The position numbers and the translations under genes were made by a program. Of a stretch of 64,000 nucleotides of DNA, positions 44,752 to 54,341 are shown in pieces. The stretch's first letter is position 1, and every line of letters starts with the position of its first letter. The DNA comes from JALNZF01 sp964447405 (GTDB taxonomy: Bacteria > Nitrospirota > UBA9217). The stretch lies in contig CAYUSP010000007.1 in assembly GCA_964447405.1 (NCBI GenBank), positions 47,770-111,769 on the forward strand. The letters run 5' to 3'. Below the pieces are notes generated by a model. The model saw nothing but the letters and a program-made list of their open reading frames with translations. It ran no database searches and was not told where the DNA came from.

Positions 44752-45194
44752 GCAGCGAGTCTCCTTTTCAGGATGAAGAGCAGCGCAATGATCGCGGTAA
44801 ATGCCAGGAGCGACATCAGGGGGATGGACAAAAACCCGAGCAGCTCTATGTACTTTTCCGTACAGGGAACGCCCTCGGTGCAGGGCTGGATGCTTTTCGG
44901 GATGATTCCCGCGTATAGCAACGTATGATACATTGCTACAAGCCAGCCCGTAATCGCCAGCGGAAGGGAATATTTGATAACGCCCGCATCAAAGAAAAAG
45001 AGCCCTGTGCCGAAGATCAGGACCAGCGGATAGATGCATATCCTCTGGTACCAGCAGAGTACGCAGGGTGCGAATCCCATGACCTCGCTGAAAAACAGGC
45101 TGCCGAGCGTTGCAACGCTGGCAAGAAGCCAGCAGAGGAACAGGATGGTCCAGTCTGCATTGGCGGGCTGGTTTGTGCTGGTCGTGCCCATCAT
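44748..45194 (-). CDS. DsbB/BdbC-family quinone-linked disulfide protein
   Basis: A 148-residue inner-membrane protein with four helices (about 17-37, 45-65, 72-92 and 118-142). CVLCWYQR in the first loop and a later Cys pair (CTEGVPC) are the two redox pairs that reoxidise the DsbA partner and pass electrons to quinone. It is first in the two-gene operon with dsbA-like. Confidence 0.9.
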   Translation of the reverse strand: MMGTTSTNQPANADWTILFLCWLLASVATLGSLFFSEVMGFAPCVLCWYQRICIYPLVLIFGTGLFFFDAGVIKYSLPLAITGWLVAMYHTLLYAGIIPKSIQPCTEGVPCTEKYIELLGFLSIPLMSLLAFTAIIALLFILKRRLAA

Positions 45195-45372
45195 AATAGA
45201 TCCCGCTCGTTATTGCTATCCATCACGCGGGGACAGCTGCAATGCCCATGACGACTTTAGCCCCGTCGTTCGTTTTGCTGAAAAGCGTCGTTGTCAACAG
45301 GGAGCGATGACAAGTATGCCTGCACCAAATGATCCCGGAGAGACGCATGGGCACCCCTAGCCGTATCTCAGA

Positions 45373-45642
45373 CTATTGACTGTTCGATGCAGCGGGTGCC
45401 TGCGAAGGCCTTCCTGGCCGCGGCCCCGAGCTTGAACCCGAGCCTGAACCTGAAGGACGTGCGCGCTTGAGGAGTTTTCGCTTTCGTTTCTGCGCTTCCA
45501 ACTGCTTATTCTTTTTTTTCACCGAAGGTTTTTCGTAATGGCGCCGCTTCTTCAGTTCTCCCAGGAGGCCGTCCAACTGAAGTTTCTTTTTCAAGTCCCG
45601 CAGGGCCTTTTCGATGTTCTGCGACTGGACCCTTATTTCCAT
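45373..45642 (-). CDS. rpsU: 30S ribosomal protein S21
   Basis: Small-subunit protein, 89 residues. The core LRDLKKKLQLDGLLGELKKR with RHYEKPSVKKK is typical. It is extended by a Ser/Gly/Pro/Arg tail (about 62-89), longer than the 60-70 residues common in S21. The ATG lies inside the last codons of the RRM gene (10-bp overlap), so translation is coupled. Confidence 0.9.
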   Translation of the reverse strand: MEIRVQSQNIEKALRDLKKKLQLDGLLGELKKRRHYEKPSVKKKNKQLEAQKRKRKLLKRARPSGSGSGSSSGPRPGRPSQAPAASNSQ

Positions 45643-45959
45643 GACCTTCCTCCTCCGCCGGATCCGCCGCGCTTATCCCTTCCGCCACCACCACCGCCAC
45701 CAGAGCGCTCGGTCTTGGGCCGGGCTTCATTTACCGTGATCGTCCGTTCCATGAACGAAGTGCCGTTCATCGTCGTGATCGCCTTGGCCGCATCCTCGTC
45801 CGACGCCATCTCTACGAAACCGAATCCCTTGGACCTGCCGTCAGCCTGATCGACGATGAGCGTAGCAGACAGAACCTCGCCAATTTTTGAGAATGCCTCC
45901 CGTAAATCTTCTTCGTGGGTGTTATACGACAAATTTCCAACATACAGTTTCTTCGCCAT
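45633..45959 (-). CDS. RRM-type RNA-binding protein
   Basis: A 108-residue single-RRM protein with RNP2 KLYVGNLSY and RNP1 SKGFGFVEM, then a Gly-rich tail with Arg and Ser, as in cyanobacterial cold-induced Rbp proteins. The ATG at 45959 has AAGGAGGC upstream. It is first of a two-gene operon with rpsU, mirroring the rbp-rpsU pairing of cyanobacteria. Its leader is long (about 265 nt). Confidence 0.92.
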   Translation of the reverse strand: MAKKLYVGNLSYNTHEEDLREAFSKIGEVLSATLIVDQADGRSKGFGFVEMASDEDAAKAITTMNGTSFMERTITVNEARPKTERSGGGGGGGRDKRGGSGGGGRSWK

Positions 45960-46225
45960 GATGCCTCCTTGTGTGATTTTCAATTTCGCACCGACGGTCT
46001 TTGCCGCACAGCGCGTTTACAAATTATTTGCATCGAACCAGTCTTCAACCAGGGAGCTCAGCCATACGTGGATGTCCGCAAAACCGCATCGTTCGCCAAC
46101 CAGATTTGCTTTCGCTTTTTTTGGTTAGAAAAGGTGAGAGCAGGAAGAGTCAGAGATCGATCGCGGGTATAAGATGACATCTCGTTCTGGAATACGAGAA
46201 GTCCTCGCCCTTATAGAAGGTTTGT
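45960..46225 (-). other. Long 5' leader of the RRM-rpsU operon
   Basis: About 265 nt of non-coding leader between the predicted start site (about 46225) and the RRM ATG. Long leaders of this kind act in cold-shock control. No known riboswitch motif was recognised. Confidence 0.4.
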
Positions 46226-46231
46226 ATGGCT

Positions 46232-46259
46232 ATTATACAGATTTCGAGACAATTTACAA
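46232..46259 (-). promoter_or_regulatory. Promoter of the RRM-rpsU operon
   Basis: Minus-strand TTGTAA (46259-46254), a 16-bp spacer and perfect TATAAT (46237-46232). Confidence 0.5.
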
Positions 46260-46845
46260 GATTTTTCCATGACTATATGACTTCGGGCCTGTATTTTTTA
46301 GAAGGAATCCTTCTTGTTAAAGACGTTACAATACGTAATGCCGTGGGTGTTGTAGTGGGAGTGTGTGTAATTGATTGATTTTAAAGCATTAACTTATCTT
46401 GTGTGACGGTGAAATGTCCTGTTTCAGCAGTAAATTGTTCGGTTCATAAGGTCAAGGCGGACGAATTCACCTGGCTGATTTGTGAGAAAGCCATGTATTT
46501 TCGTTCAGGAGACATCTGTAATATTGCATGAAATCTCCAGTCTTGGTCTGTTTCCGAAGATGGTTTTTTCTCAGCAGCTTCTTTCTTGAGGGTAATTTGT
46601 TGATAGCGAGAATTGGATTGACTTGTGTGGCTAACTTATCGTAGAACAAATGTGGCGGAATTCATTCACCCTGCCTCAATAAACCCTCTCGTAATAAATG
46701 CGTTGCCGCGGGCCCGGGTGAATGGAAGCAGGCTGTTTGTTCGGCATGATCGTCATGGCCATAAAACAGGCAATCACGTGATATTATGCAAGGGATTCAC
46801 ACTCCTACGCGCTGAGAAGTATTCAGCAAAGGCTTCACGGCAGCT
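46260..46845. other. AT-rich intergenic region before recQ, no gene seen
   Basis: About 590 bp of AT-rich sequence between the RRM promoter and recQ. Open frames here are short and lack ribosome binding sites. No RNA gene or repeat is recognised. Confidence 0.45.
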
Positions 46846-48708
46846 ATGACACAATCAATTTCCACTCATTTGGTTCATCATACTCTTCAGAAGGTTTTCG
46901 GATTTGATTCTTTTCGGGCGAATCAGGAAGAGATCGTCAAGGCGGTCACGGAGAAGCGTGACGTCTTCGCCGTCATGCCAACAGGCGGCGGGAAATCCAT
47001 CTGCTACCAGCTTCCGGCTGTACTGATGCAGGGTACGGCCATAGTGATCAGCCCGCTCATCTCCCTGATGAAAGATCAAGTGGATGCGGCAAGGGAAAAT
47101 GGCATTGCGGCTGTATACATAAACAGCTCACTTGATGCGGATGAAATCTCGGGTATTATTCGCAGGCTTAAGGGCGGCCAGATTAAGCTCTTGTATATCG
47201 CACCTGAGCGGTTCACCATGCCGCAGTTCCTTGAACTGCTGCGGGAACTGCCCCTGTCGCTCTTTGCCATAGATGAGGCGCACTGTATTTCGGAATGGGG
47301 CCACGACTTCCGGCCGGACTACCTTTCACTTTCGGCAATACCTGCCTGGTTCCCCGGCGTGCCTATCGCCGCCTTTACTGCCACTGCCACGGAAAAAGTG
47401 CAGCAGGACATTATCCGGAAGGTCGGATTGAAGGACCCTCATTGCGTGAGGGCATCGTTCAATCGTCCCAATCTCTTTTATCAGGTTGCCCCCAAAACTG
47501 ATATTCATCAGCAGCTTCTCGATTTTATAGAAGGTCATGAAGGCGAATCCGGCATCATATACCGCACCACGCGGGACTCGGTCGCAACGACCGCCGAATT
47601 TCTCTCGAATCACGGCATAAAGGCGCTTCCCTACCACGCTGGATTACCAACGGAGATGCGCGATAGAAACCAGGAAGCGTTCAACCGGGATGAGGTCGCG
47701 ATTATTGTGGCAACAATCGCCTTCGGCATGGGCATTGACAAGTCCAATGTCCGGTTCGTGGTGCACGCCGATCTTCCGAAGCATATTGAAGCCTATTATC
47801 AGGAGACGGGCCGCGCCGGACGCGATGGAGAACCGGCGCACTGCCAGTTGTTCTTCAGCCGCGGGGACATCCCGAGGATACGCTACTTCATCGACAAGAT
47901 GGGGGATGAAGCGGAACGAACGATCGCACTTGCCAAGCTGAATCAGACCGTGCGCTTCGCCTCCCATAATGCCTGCCGTCGAAAACAGCTTCTTGGTTTT
48001 TTTGGCGAAACATATCCCGCGGACAACTGCGGCGCCTGCGATATTTGCACCGGCAATGTCACTCGCATCGATATCACGACCGATGCACAGATAGTGATGT
48101 CCGCCATGGCGCGGACGAATGAGCGCTTCGGCATCATTCATGTGATGGATATCGTCATGGGCGCGGACACCAAACGCGTGCGGGAACTCGGGCATCAAGA
48201 CATCAAGACCTTTGGAGCTGGCAGGCACGGCGATAAACATTATTGGCGGTTCATTGTCAACGAACTTCTTGCGCAGGAACTCATTGTTCAGGATGGCGAT
48301 CGCTATCCAGTGCTGAAACTTGCGCACAGGGGCAGGGCAGTGCTCACGGGAGGTGGCCAGGTATTTGGTCTGCAGCGGAAAGAGGCCGCGACTTCTGACC
48401 GGCGCAGGAAGATTGGGGGAGCAGGGTCATTCGATGCCTTGCTTTTTAAAAGGCTGCGGCTTGTTCGAAAACGTCTTGCCGAAGCCAATGCGGTCCCGCC
48501 CTTTGTCATTTTTTCAGACAAGACTCTTCATGAAATGTCCAGACACTATCCCGTGACTCCCGCTGAAATGCGGCAGGTGCACGGGGTCGGCGATGTCAAA
48601 CTGGAGCGGTATGGCGGCGATTTTACTGCTGAGATACAGGCATACATTCAAGACAATCCCGAAATTCGCAATCCAGACAAGCGAACAGCTGGAAAAGAAC
48701 AATCATAA
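46846..48708 (+). CDS. recQ: ATP-dependent DNA helicase RecQ
   Basis: A 620-residue 3'-5' helicase in recombination and fork repair. Motifs are FRANQEEIV (motif 0), PTGGGKS (Walker A), DEAHCISEWGHDFRPDY (motif II and aromatic loop), TATATEKV and QETGRAGRDG. The zinc site uses CRRKQLLGFFGE then CGACDIC, followed by a winged helix and an HRDC domain (about 530-605). No Shine-Dalgarno is evident. It is monocistronic, before the heat-shock operon. Confidence 0.96.
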   Translation: MTQSISTHLVHHTLQKVFGFDSFRANQEEIVKAVTEKRDVFAVMPTGGGKSICYQLPAVLMQGTAIVISPLISLMKDQVDAARENGIAAVYINSSLDADEISGIIRRLKGGQIKLLYIAPERFTMPQFLELLRELPLSLFAIDEAHCISEWGHDFRPDYLSLSAIPAWFPGVPIAAFTATATEKVQQDIIRKVGLKDPHCVRASFNRPNLFYQVAPKTDIHQQLLDFIEGHEGESGIIYRTTRDSVATTAEFLSNHGIKALPYHAGLPTEMRDRNQEAFNRDEVAIIVATIAFGMGIDKSNVRFVVHADLPKHIEAYYQETGRAGRDGEPAHCQLFFSRGDIPRIRYFIDKMGDEAERTIALAKLNQTVRFASHNACRRKQLLGFFGETYPADNCGACDICTGNVTRIDITTDAQIVMSAMARTNERFGIIHVMDIVMGADTKRVRELGHQDIKTFGAGRHGDKHYWRFIVNELLAQELIVQDGDRYPVLKLAHRGRAVLTGGGQVFGLQRKEAATSDRRRKIGGAGSFDALLFKRLRLVRKRLAEANAVPPFVIFSDKTLHEMSRHYPVTPAEMRQVHGVGDVKLERYGGDFTAEIQAYIQDNPEIRNPDKRTAGKEQS

Positions 48709-48907
48709 GTATATAGCCTGCCGAAGACTTTCTGGGGATGCAGGCCACTGGTTTACACACTCTTTTCTGATATCAAAGGCATGCCATGTCAAGATGCCAT
48801 CACATGCGTGATTGGGAGTTTCAATCAAGATTTACTGGATGTTGTTATGAGCTGCATATTTGGGAAATGACTGTTTTGTATAGAAAAAACATATAAAGAA
48901 TAACTCC

Positions 48908-48936
48908 TTGACACAATAGCGACCATATGTTAAATT
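48908..48936 (+). promoter_or_regulatory. Sigma-70 promoter of the hrcA operon
   Basis: TTGACA (48908-48913), a 17-bp spacer and TAAATT (48931-48936). The start site falls in the CIRCE element. Confidence 0.7.
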
Positions 48937-48937
48937 A

Positions 48938-48964
48938 TTAGCACTCTGGCGCGATGAGTGCCAA
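48938..48964. promoter_or_regulatory. CIRCE element (HrcA operator)
   Basis: TTAGCACTC (48938-48946), 9 nt, then GAGTGCCAA (48956-48964), one mismatch from the perfect CIRCE consensus. It overlaps the transcription start, so HrcA represses its own operon. Confidence 0.95.
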
Positions 48965-48993
48965 TCGTCTTTTCAGGCACCCAAGGGATGGTA

Positions 48994-50040
48994 ATGGAGC
49001 TGGATGATAGAAATAGAAGAGTTCTCCAGGCTGTCATTGACAGTTATATAGGTACAGGAGCTCCAATCGGCTCCACCGTTCTGGTTAAAAACTATGATTT
49101 CGGCGTAAGTTCTGCCACGCTTCGCAACATAATGGCTGAGCTTGAAGAGATGGGGCTCCTGACCCATCCTCATACTTCGGCAGGCAGGATCCCAACCGAT
49201 CTCGGATACCGCTACTATATTGACAGCTTGATAAACATTGAGAACGACGCAGAGGAACTTGAAGACCATCTCAGGCAGGCACCTCAAATGCAGAGCGACG
49301 ATCTCAATGAATTGATGGAGGAGGCCAGCAGATTCCTCGCATCGCTGTCTCACTGCGCCGGAGTTGTCGTCGCACCAACAGAGCCCGAGGCAAAGTACCG
49401 GCATGTAGAGTTTGTTCGTTTGCGCGGCAGGCAGGTTCTGATCATCTTTGTGACATCGACCGGGATCGTTCAGAACAAGTTGATCGATCTGGACGAAAAC
49501 ATCCATCAACAGGACCTGAACCATTTCAGCGCATATCTGGATGAGGAATTCGAACGTTTTTCGCTGAACGAGGTCAGGCAGCGTCTCATCGACAAAATGC
49601 GGGAAGAGAAGCTGCTGTTCGTTCAGCTCATGGACGAAACCTGCCGGGCGAGCGTGGAAGTGCAGGAGCGCGAAAGCGAGAAGGTATATATCGGGGGCGC
49701 GACGCAGATGCTTGAGCTCCCCGAATTCTCGAATGTTAACAGTATGCGGAAGCTTCTCAAGGCTTTCGAGGATAAATACAATCTGCTCAAGCTTCTGGAC
49801 CGGAGCTCAGCGGCCAAGGGTATCAAGGTCTTCGTCGGCGCGGAAAATCCCTTCTTCGAAATGCAGGGGTGCAGCATGGTGGTTGGCAGTTATAAGGCAG
49901 GTCCGAATGTTGTCGGCACGCTAGGTGTGATAGGGCCCACGAGGATGCAGTACAAGCAGGTGATTCAGGTGGTCGATTATACGTCGAAGCTGCTTTCAAA
50001 GCTTCTTGGTGAGCGGTTTCAGAGGGGGATTGGCAGATGA
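48994..50040 (+). CDS. hrcA: Heat-inducible transcription repressor HrcA
   Basis: A 348-residue repressor that binds CIRCE and is stabilised by GroEL. The ATG at 48994 (MELDDRNRRVLQAVIDSYI) follows AAGGG; the GTG at 48958 lies inside CIRCE and is rejected. The N-terminal winged helix includes SSATLRNIMAELEEMGLL and HTSAGRIPTDLGYRYYID; C-terminal GCSMVVGSYK and VGTLGVIGPTRM are typical. It is first gene in the hrcA-grpE-dnaK operon; its stop overlaps the grpE ATG by 4 bp. Confidence 0.97.
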   Translation: MELDDRNRRVLQAVIDSYIGTGAPIGSTVLVKNYDFGVSSATLRNIMAELEEMGLLTHPHTSAGRIPTDLGYRYYIDSLINIENDAEELEDHLRQAPQMQSDDLNELMEEASRFLASLSHCAGVVVAPTEPEAKYRHVEFVRLRGRQVLIIFVTSTGIVQNKLIDLDENIHQQDLNHFSAYLDEEFERFSLNEVRQRLIDKMREEKLLFVQLMDETCRASVEVQERESEKVYIGGATQMLELPEFSNVNSMRKLLKAFEDKYNLLKLLDRSSAAKGIKVFVGAENPFFEMQGCSMVVGSYKAGPNVVGTLGVIGPTRMQYKQVIQVVDYTSKLLSKLLGERFQRGIGR

Positions 50041-50675
50041 ACGGTGATCTTGAGAATGACCGGGAGGATGAGCTTGAAGGTGCTCCTGGAGAAGAGGATG
50101 AAGAATCCTCGCCCCTTTCCCTTCCGGACAAGGTCAGGATTCTGCAGCAAACCCTGAAGCAGCGAACCGCGGAAGCAGCGGAACTGAACGAGAAGTATAT
50201 CAGAACTGCTGCAGATTTTGACAATTTCCGCAAGCGAAAACAGCGTGAAATCGAGGAGTTCCGCATGTATGCCAATGAGCAGCTGGCAACAGAACTCCTG
50301 TCCGTGGTTGACCACATGGGGCTTGCGATAAAGCATGCTGGTGAGGTTGGCGAGTCAGCGCAGGGCATGCTGCAGGGTGTTGAACTGGTGTACAAGCAGC
50401 TCATCGATGTGCTCGAAAAAGTTGGCGTTAAAAAATTTGTTTCCGATGGCGAACCTTTTAGTCCGGTCAGACACGATGCCATGCTGCAGATTGCAACCGA
50501 TCAGGTTCCCGAGAATACTGTTGTCCAGACGATTCAGGACGGCTACCTGTATCACGAAAAAGTACTCCGCCATGCCAAGGTTGGTGTATCCAAAAGATCA
50601 GATGATGAGGAACCCGTGTCAATAAGCGAGGAGAAAAAGGAAGAAACCAAAGAAGAAAACAGCTTCGGTGAATAG
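50037..50675 (+). CDS. grpE: Nucleotide exchange factor GrpE
   Basis: A 212-residue co-chaperone that releases ADP from DnaK. An acidic N-terminus (EDELEGAPGEEDEES) is followed by a coiled coil (about 35-85), LRTAADFDNFRKR-like NFRKRKQREIEEF, and the C-terminal beta domain with VGVKKFVSDGEPFSPVRHDAM. An acidic extra tail (EEKKEETKEEN) closes the protein. ATGA overlap with hrcA. Confidence 0.96.
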   Translation: MNGDLENDREDELEGAPGEEDEESSPLSLPDKVRILQQTLKQRTAEAAELNEKYIRTAADFDNFRKRKQREIEEFRMYANEQLATELLSVVDHMGLAIKHAGEVGESAQGMLQGVELVYKQLIDVLEKVGVKKFVSDGEPFSPVRHDAMLQIATDQVPENTVVQTIQDGYLYHEKVLRHAKVGVSKRSDDEEPVSISEEKKEETKEENSFGE

Positions 50676-50787
50676 TTGATCGGGTAAAGGCAGGTTGTTC
50701 CCTGAATCCGGGGAACATGCCCGTGCAACATTTTCATCGGTATGTCATAAGCTGAACAATCAACAGCGTAAATTCAAGGAGGATAGC

Positions 50788-52710
50788 ATGGCAAAAGTCA
50801 TAGGAATAGATCTGGGAACAACCAATTCGTGCGTCGCAATCATGGAAGGCGGCGAACCGGTCGTTATTCCCAATTCGGAAGGCAGCAGGACGACTCCGTC
50901 CGTGGTGGCGATCACCGAAAGTGGTGAACGTCTGGTTGGCCAGATCGCTAAACGGCAATCGATAACGAACCCGGATAATACGATATTTTCTATCAAACGT
51001 CTTATCGGCCGGAAGTTCGATGCGCAGGAAGTAAACGAAGCCAGGAAGCATCTGCCTTATAAGATCGTAAAAGCTGACAATGGGGATGCGCACGTTGAAA
51101 TCCGCGGCAAGGTTTACAGCCCGGCGGAGGTCTCGGCGATGATCCTTCAGAAGATGAGGCAAACCGCAGAGGACTATCTGGGCGAAAAGGTGACTGATGC
51201 GGTCATCACGGTGCCGGCATATTTCAACGACAGCCAGCGCCAGGCAACCAAGGACGCGGGTAAGATCGCAGGCCTGAACGTGCTGCGCATCATTAATGAG
51301 CCTACCGCGGCATCATTGGCTTACGGTCTGGATAAGAAAAAGGACGAGACCATCGCGGTGTACGATCTGGGCGGTGGAACATTCGACATCTCTATTCTTG
51401 AACTTGGCGAAGGCGTGTTCGAGGTGAAGTCGACAAACGGCGACACCTTTCTGGGGGGCGACGATTTTGACGAACGCATCATCAGATGGCTTGCGGATGA
51501 GTTCAAGAAGGACCAGGGCATCGACCTCAGCAAGGACAAGATGGCCCTCCAGCGCCTGAAAGAAGCAGCGGAAAAAGCCAAGTGCGAGCTGTCCAACGGC
51601 ATGGAGACAGAGATCAACCTGCCGTTCATTACCGCTGACGCAAGCGGCCCCAAGCACCTGCTGTTCAAGCTCTCGCGGGCGAAATTCGAACAACTGGTGG
51701 ACGATCTCATCAAGCGAAGCGTTGAACCATTGAAGAAGGCGCTGTCTGACGCGGGCAAAAGCACGGAGCAGATCAATGAAGCCGTTCTCGTCGGAGGCCA
51801 GACGCGGACGCCCAAGGTCATCGCAACGGTCAAGGAATTCTTCAAAAAGGAGCCCCATCGCGGTGTGAATCCTGATGAAGTGGTGGCCATTGGCGCGGCG
51901 ATCCAGGGCGCAGTCCTGACCGGACAGGTAAAGGATGTTCTTCTCTTGGATGTGACCCCGCTTTCCCTGGGCATTGAGACCCTGGGAAGCGTTACCACGA
52001 AGCTGATTGAGCGCAACACGACGATTCCGACGAAGAAAAGCCAGGTATTCTCCACGGCCTCGGACAATCAGACCGCCGTATCCATCCATGTAGTCCAGGG
52101 AGAACGGGAAATGGCGGCGGACAACAAAACGCTCGGCCGTTTTGAGCTGGTCGGCATACCACCGGCACCCCGCGGTATTCCGCAGGTCGAAGTGACCTTC
52201 GATATTGACGCGAACGGCATTGTCCATGTACTTGCCAAGGACCTCGGCACCGGCAGAGAGCAGTCCATCAGGATCACGGCATCAAGCGGCCTGAGCAAAG
52301 AAGAGATCGACAAGGCGGTCAAAGAGGCAGAAGCCCACGCATCCGATGACCGCAAGAAAAAGGAAGTAGCCGAGGCCCGGAACGAGGCAGATACCCTTAT
52401 TTACTCCGTCGAAAAGTCAGTTTCCGAATACGGCTCAAAACTGCTTGAGTCCGAGCGCGCCGATATCCAGCGGACGCTTGAGCAGGCGAAGAGCGTCAAG
52501 GACGGCACCGATGTGGAGGCAATAAAAAAGGCGGTTGCGGACCTGGCAAAAGCTTCGCACAAGCTCGCCGAGGAAGTATATTCCAAGATGAACAAGGGGC
52601 AGGCCGGTGGAGCAGGTACTGCCGGCGGCGGACCGGGCGGAGACGGCAAAAAACCCGACGAAAAAGTGGTTGACGCGGAGTTCGAGGAAGTGGACAAGGA
52701 TAAAAAATAG
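50788..52710 (+). CDS. dnaK: Molecular chaperone DnaK (Hsp70)
   Basis: A 640-residue ATP-driven chaperone. The ATG at 50788 (MAKVIGIDLGTTNSC) has AAGGAGGA upstream; the frame runs upstream to 50695. Signatures are GIDLGTTNS, IYDLGGGTFD-like VYDLGGGTFDIS and VLVGGQTRTPKV. A substrate-binding domain and a Gly-rich tail ending VDAEFEEVDKDKK follow. A terminator at 52730-52766 partly separates it from dnaJ. Confidence 0.98.
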   Translation: MAKVIGIDLGTTNSCVAIMEGGEPVVIPNSEGSRTTPSVVAITESGERLVGQIAKRQSITNPDNTIFSIKRLIGRKFDAQEVNEARKHLPYKIVKADNGDAHVEIRGKVYSPAEVSAMILQKMRQTAEDYLGEKVTDAVITVPAYFNDSQRQATKDAGKIAGLNVLRIINEPTAASLAYGLDKKKDETIAVYDLGGGTFDISILELGEGVFEVKSTNGDTFLGGDDFDERIIRWLADEFKKDQGIDLSKDKMALQRLKEAAEKAKCELSNGMETEINLPFITADASGPKHLLFKLSRAKFEQLVDDLIKRSVEPLKKALSDAGKSTEQINEAVLVGGQTRTPKVIATVKEFFKKEPHRGVNPDEVVAIGAAIQGAVLTGQVKDVLLLDVTPLSLGIETLGSVTTKLIERNTTIPTKKSQVFSTASDNQTAVSIHVVQGEREMAADNKTLGRFELVGIPPAPRGIPQVEVTFDIDANGIVHVLAKDLGTGREQSIRITASSGLSKEEIDKAVKEAEAHASDDRKKKEVAEARNEADTLIYSVEKSVSEYGSKLLESERADIQRTLEQAKSVKDGTDVEAIKKAVADLAKASHKLAEEVYSKMNKGQAGGAGTAGGGPGGDGKKPDEKVVDAEFEEVDKDKK

Positions 52711-52729
52711 ATTTACTGACATTCAGCGG

Positions 52730-52766
52730 GGATAGCAGGCAGCGATGGCGCCTGCTATCCTCTTTT
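52730..52766 (+). terminator. Rho-independent terminator after dnaK
   Basis: GGATAGCAGGC and its complement form an 11-bp perfect stem with a 9-nt loop, followed by TCTTTTT. Confidence 0.85.
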
Positions 52767-52906
52767 TGCGTTCATGGACATGCCCCGATGCAGGATAGAT
52801 GGACTGTTGCCGCGCGCAGCCTCTTCCTGTACCCCTCAATGCTGCACGAAGAGCAAGCACTGATACTTCTGCGAGCGAAGAAGGATCTTGAGAACCAAAG
52901 GATAAT

Positions 52907-54019
52907 ATGGCGAAAGATTATTACGAACTGCTCAACGTCGGCCGGAACGCAACTGACGCTGATCTCAAACGGGCATATCGGAAGCTGGCTCACGAGCATC
53001 ATCCGGACAAAAACCCCGGAAATAAGGCCGCTGAAGAGAAGTTCAAGGAGATCAGCGAGGCGTATGCGATCCTTTCAGATCCCCAAAAACGTGCATATTT
53101 TGACCAGTATGGCGTAGCTCCCGGAGCGCAGGGCGCGGGACCCGGCGGATTCGGCGGCGCGGGCATGGGAGATATCTTCGGCGATATCTTCGAGGAATTT
53201 TTTGGCGGCGGTCGCGGCAGAACGAGGGCCACTGCCGGCGATGATCTTCGTTATAATCTCAAAATTGCATTTGAGGACGCTGCTTTCGGAACAACGACAA
53301 AGATACGCGTCCCTCGCTGGGAGCGCTGCGCGGACTGCGATGGATTGGGAGCGAAATCCAAGGACGGCATTATAACCTGCCAGTCGTGCCAGGGCGCGGG
53401 GCAGGTTCGTTCTCAGCAGGGCTTTTTCAGCATCAGCCGAACCTGCTCCCGTTGCGGGGGGGAAGGAAAAACGATCACCGATCCCTGCCCGGCATGCAGC
53501 GGTAGAAAACGGATTGAAAAGGAGCGTACACTATCGGTCAAGATCCCGGCTGGTGTGGAAACAGGCAATACGATCCGGCTTACCGGTGAGGGCGAAATTG
53601 GCACTCACGGCGGACCGCCCGGCGATCTCTATGTTTATCTCATGGTTGAGGACCATCCGCTGTTCAAACGCGAAGGCCAGGATATCATCTGCGATGTACC
53701 GATCAGCTATGCGCAGGCTGCGCTTGGCGCGGAGATAGAAGTTCCCACACTGAGCGGTAACACCAGGCTCAAGTTGGCAGCCGGCACCCAGCCTGGGCAT
53801 GTCTCGCGGCTTCGCGGCAAGGGCTTTCCCCATCTTCGGGGCTCAGGCAGCGGTGACCAGCTTTGCCGCATCGTCGTTGAAGTACCCACGAAACTGACTA
53901 CAAAACAAAAGGAACTACTCCAGGAATTTGACCGGCTGAACAGTGAGAATACCAATCCGATCACGAAGGGGTTTTTTGACAAAGTGAAGGAAGTATTCGG
54001 TGACCAGACGAAGAAATAG
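52907..54019 (+). CDS. dnaJ: Chaperone protein DnaJ (Hsp40)
   Basis: A 370-residue co-chaperone stimulating DnaK ATPase. The J domain has HPD at 32-34; a Gly/Phe-rich stretch (about 75-110) is followed by four CxxCxGxG-type zinc modules (CADCDGLG, CQSCQGAG, CSRCGGEG, CPACSGRK) and the C-terminal peptide-binding domains. It sits 196 bp after dnaK, past a terminator, so readthrough or a separate promoter must serve it. Confidence 0.97.
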   Translation: MAKDYYELLNVGRNATDADLKRAYRKLAHEHHPDKNPGNKAAEEKFKEISEAYAILSDPQKRAYFDQYGVAPGAQGAGPGGFGGAGMGDIFGDIFEEFFGGGRGRTRATAGDDLRYNLKIAFEDAAFGTTTKIRVPRWERCADCDGLGAKSKDGIITCQSCQGAGQVRSQQGFFSISRTCSRCGGEGKTITDPCPACSGRKRIEKERTLSVKIPAGVETGNTIRLTGEGEIGTHGGPPGDLYVYLMVEDHPLFKREGQDIICDVPISYAQAALGAEIEVPTLSGNTRLKLAAGTQPGHVSRLRGKGFPHLRGSGSGDQLCRIVVEVPTKLTTKQKELLQEFDRLNSENTNPITKGFFDKVKEVFGDQTKK

Positions 54020-54284
54020 GGCACTTCGGTGCCAGCTTTGCCGAAGCACTGGTGAAGCTGCATACATACAATATGCAGTGAGAAAATTCGACCGCATTCA
54101 ACAGCTCATGGGCCAACAGCCCGCCAAACGATACACGTTGGCTGGTTTTCCATCAGCCTTGCCGCACCCGCCGTGTTCTCCCCTGACGTCCCCCGGCTCC
54201 CCTATTATGCTATAATAAAAAAAGAGAAAAAACCCAGGATTTGCACAGTTCTCATTGCTCGCCGGTATGCAGGTGATGAAATTA
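54020..54284. other. Intergenic stretch, no gene seen
   Basis: About 265 bp between dnaJ and the promoter of the ferritin-like gene. Short open frames here lack ribosome binding sites or family features. Confidence 0.4.
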
Positions 54285-54313
54285 TTGACCTGTCCGATAT
54301 GCAATTTTATCGT
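54285..54313 (+). promoter_or_regulatory. Possible promoter of the ferritin-like gene
   Basis: TTGACC (54285-54290), a 17-bp spacer and TATCGT (54308-54313), 28 nt before the ATG. Confidence 0.4.
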
Positions 54314-54341
54314 AGACTACGATTAGTGAAAGGAGATTGGC

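Noticed and set aside
46625..46849. 74-residue frame before recQ
   Set aside because: No ribosome binding site, no family features and it overlaps the recQ start.
52788..53117. Small frame between dnaK and dnaJ
   Set aside because: It runs through the dnaJ start in another frame and has no ribosome binding site.
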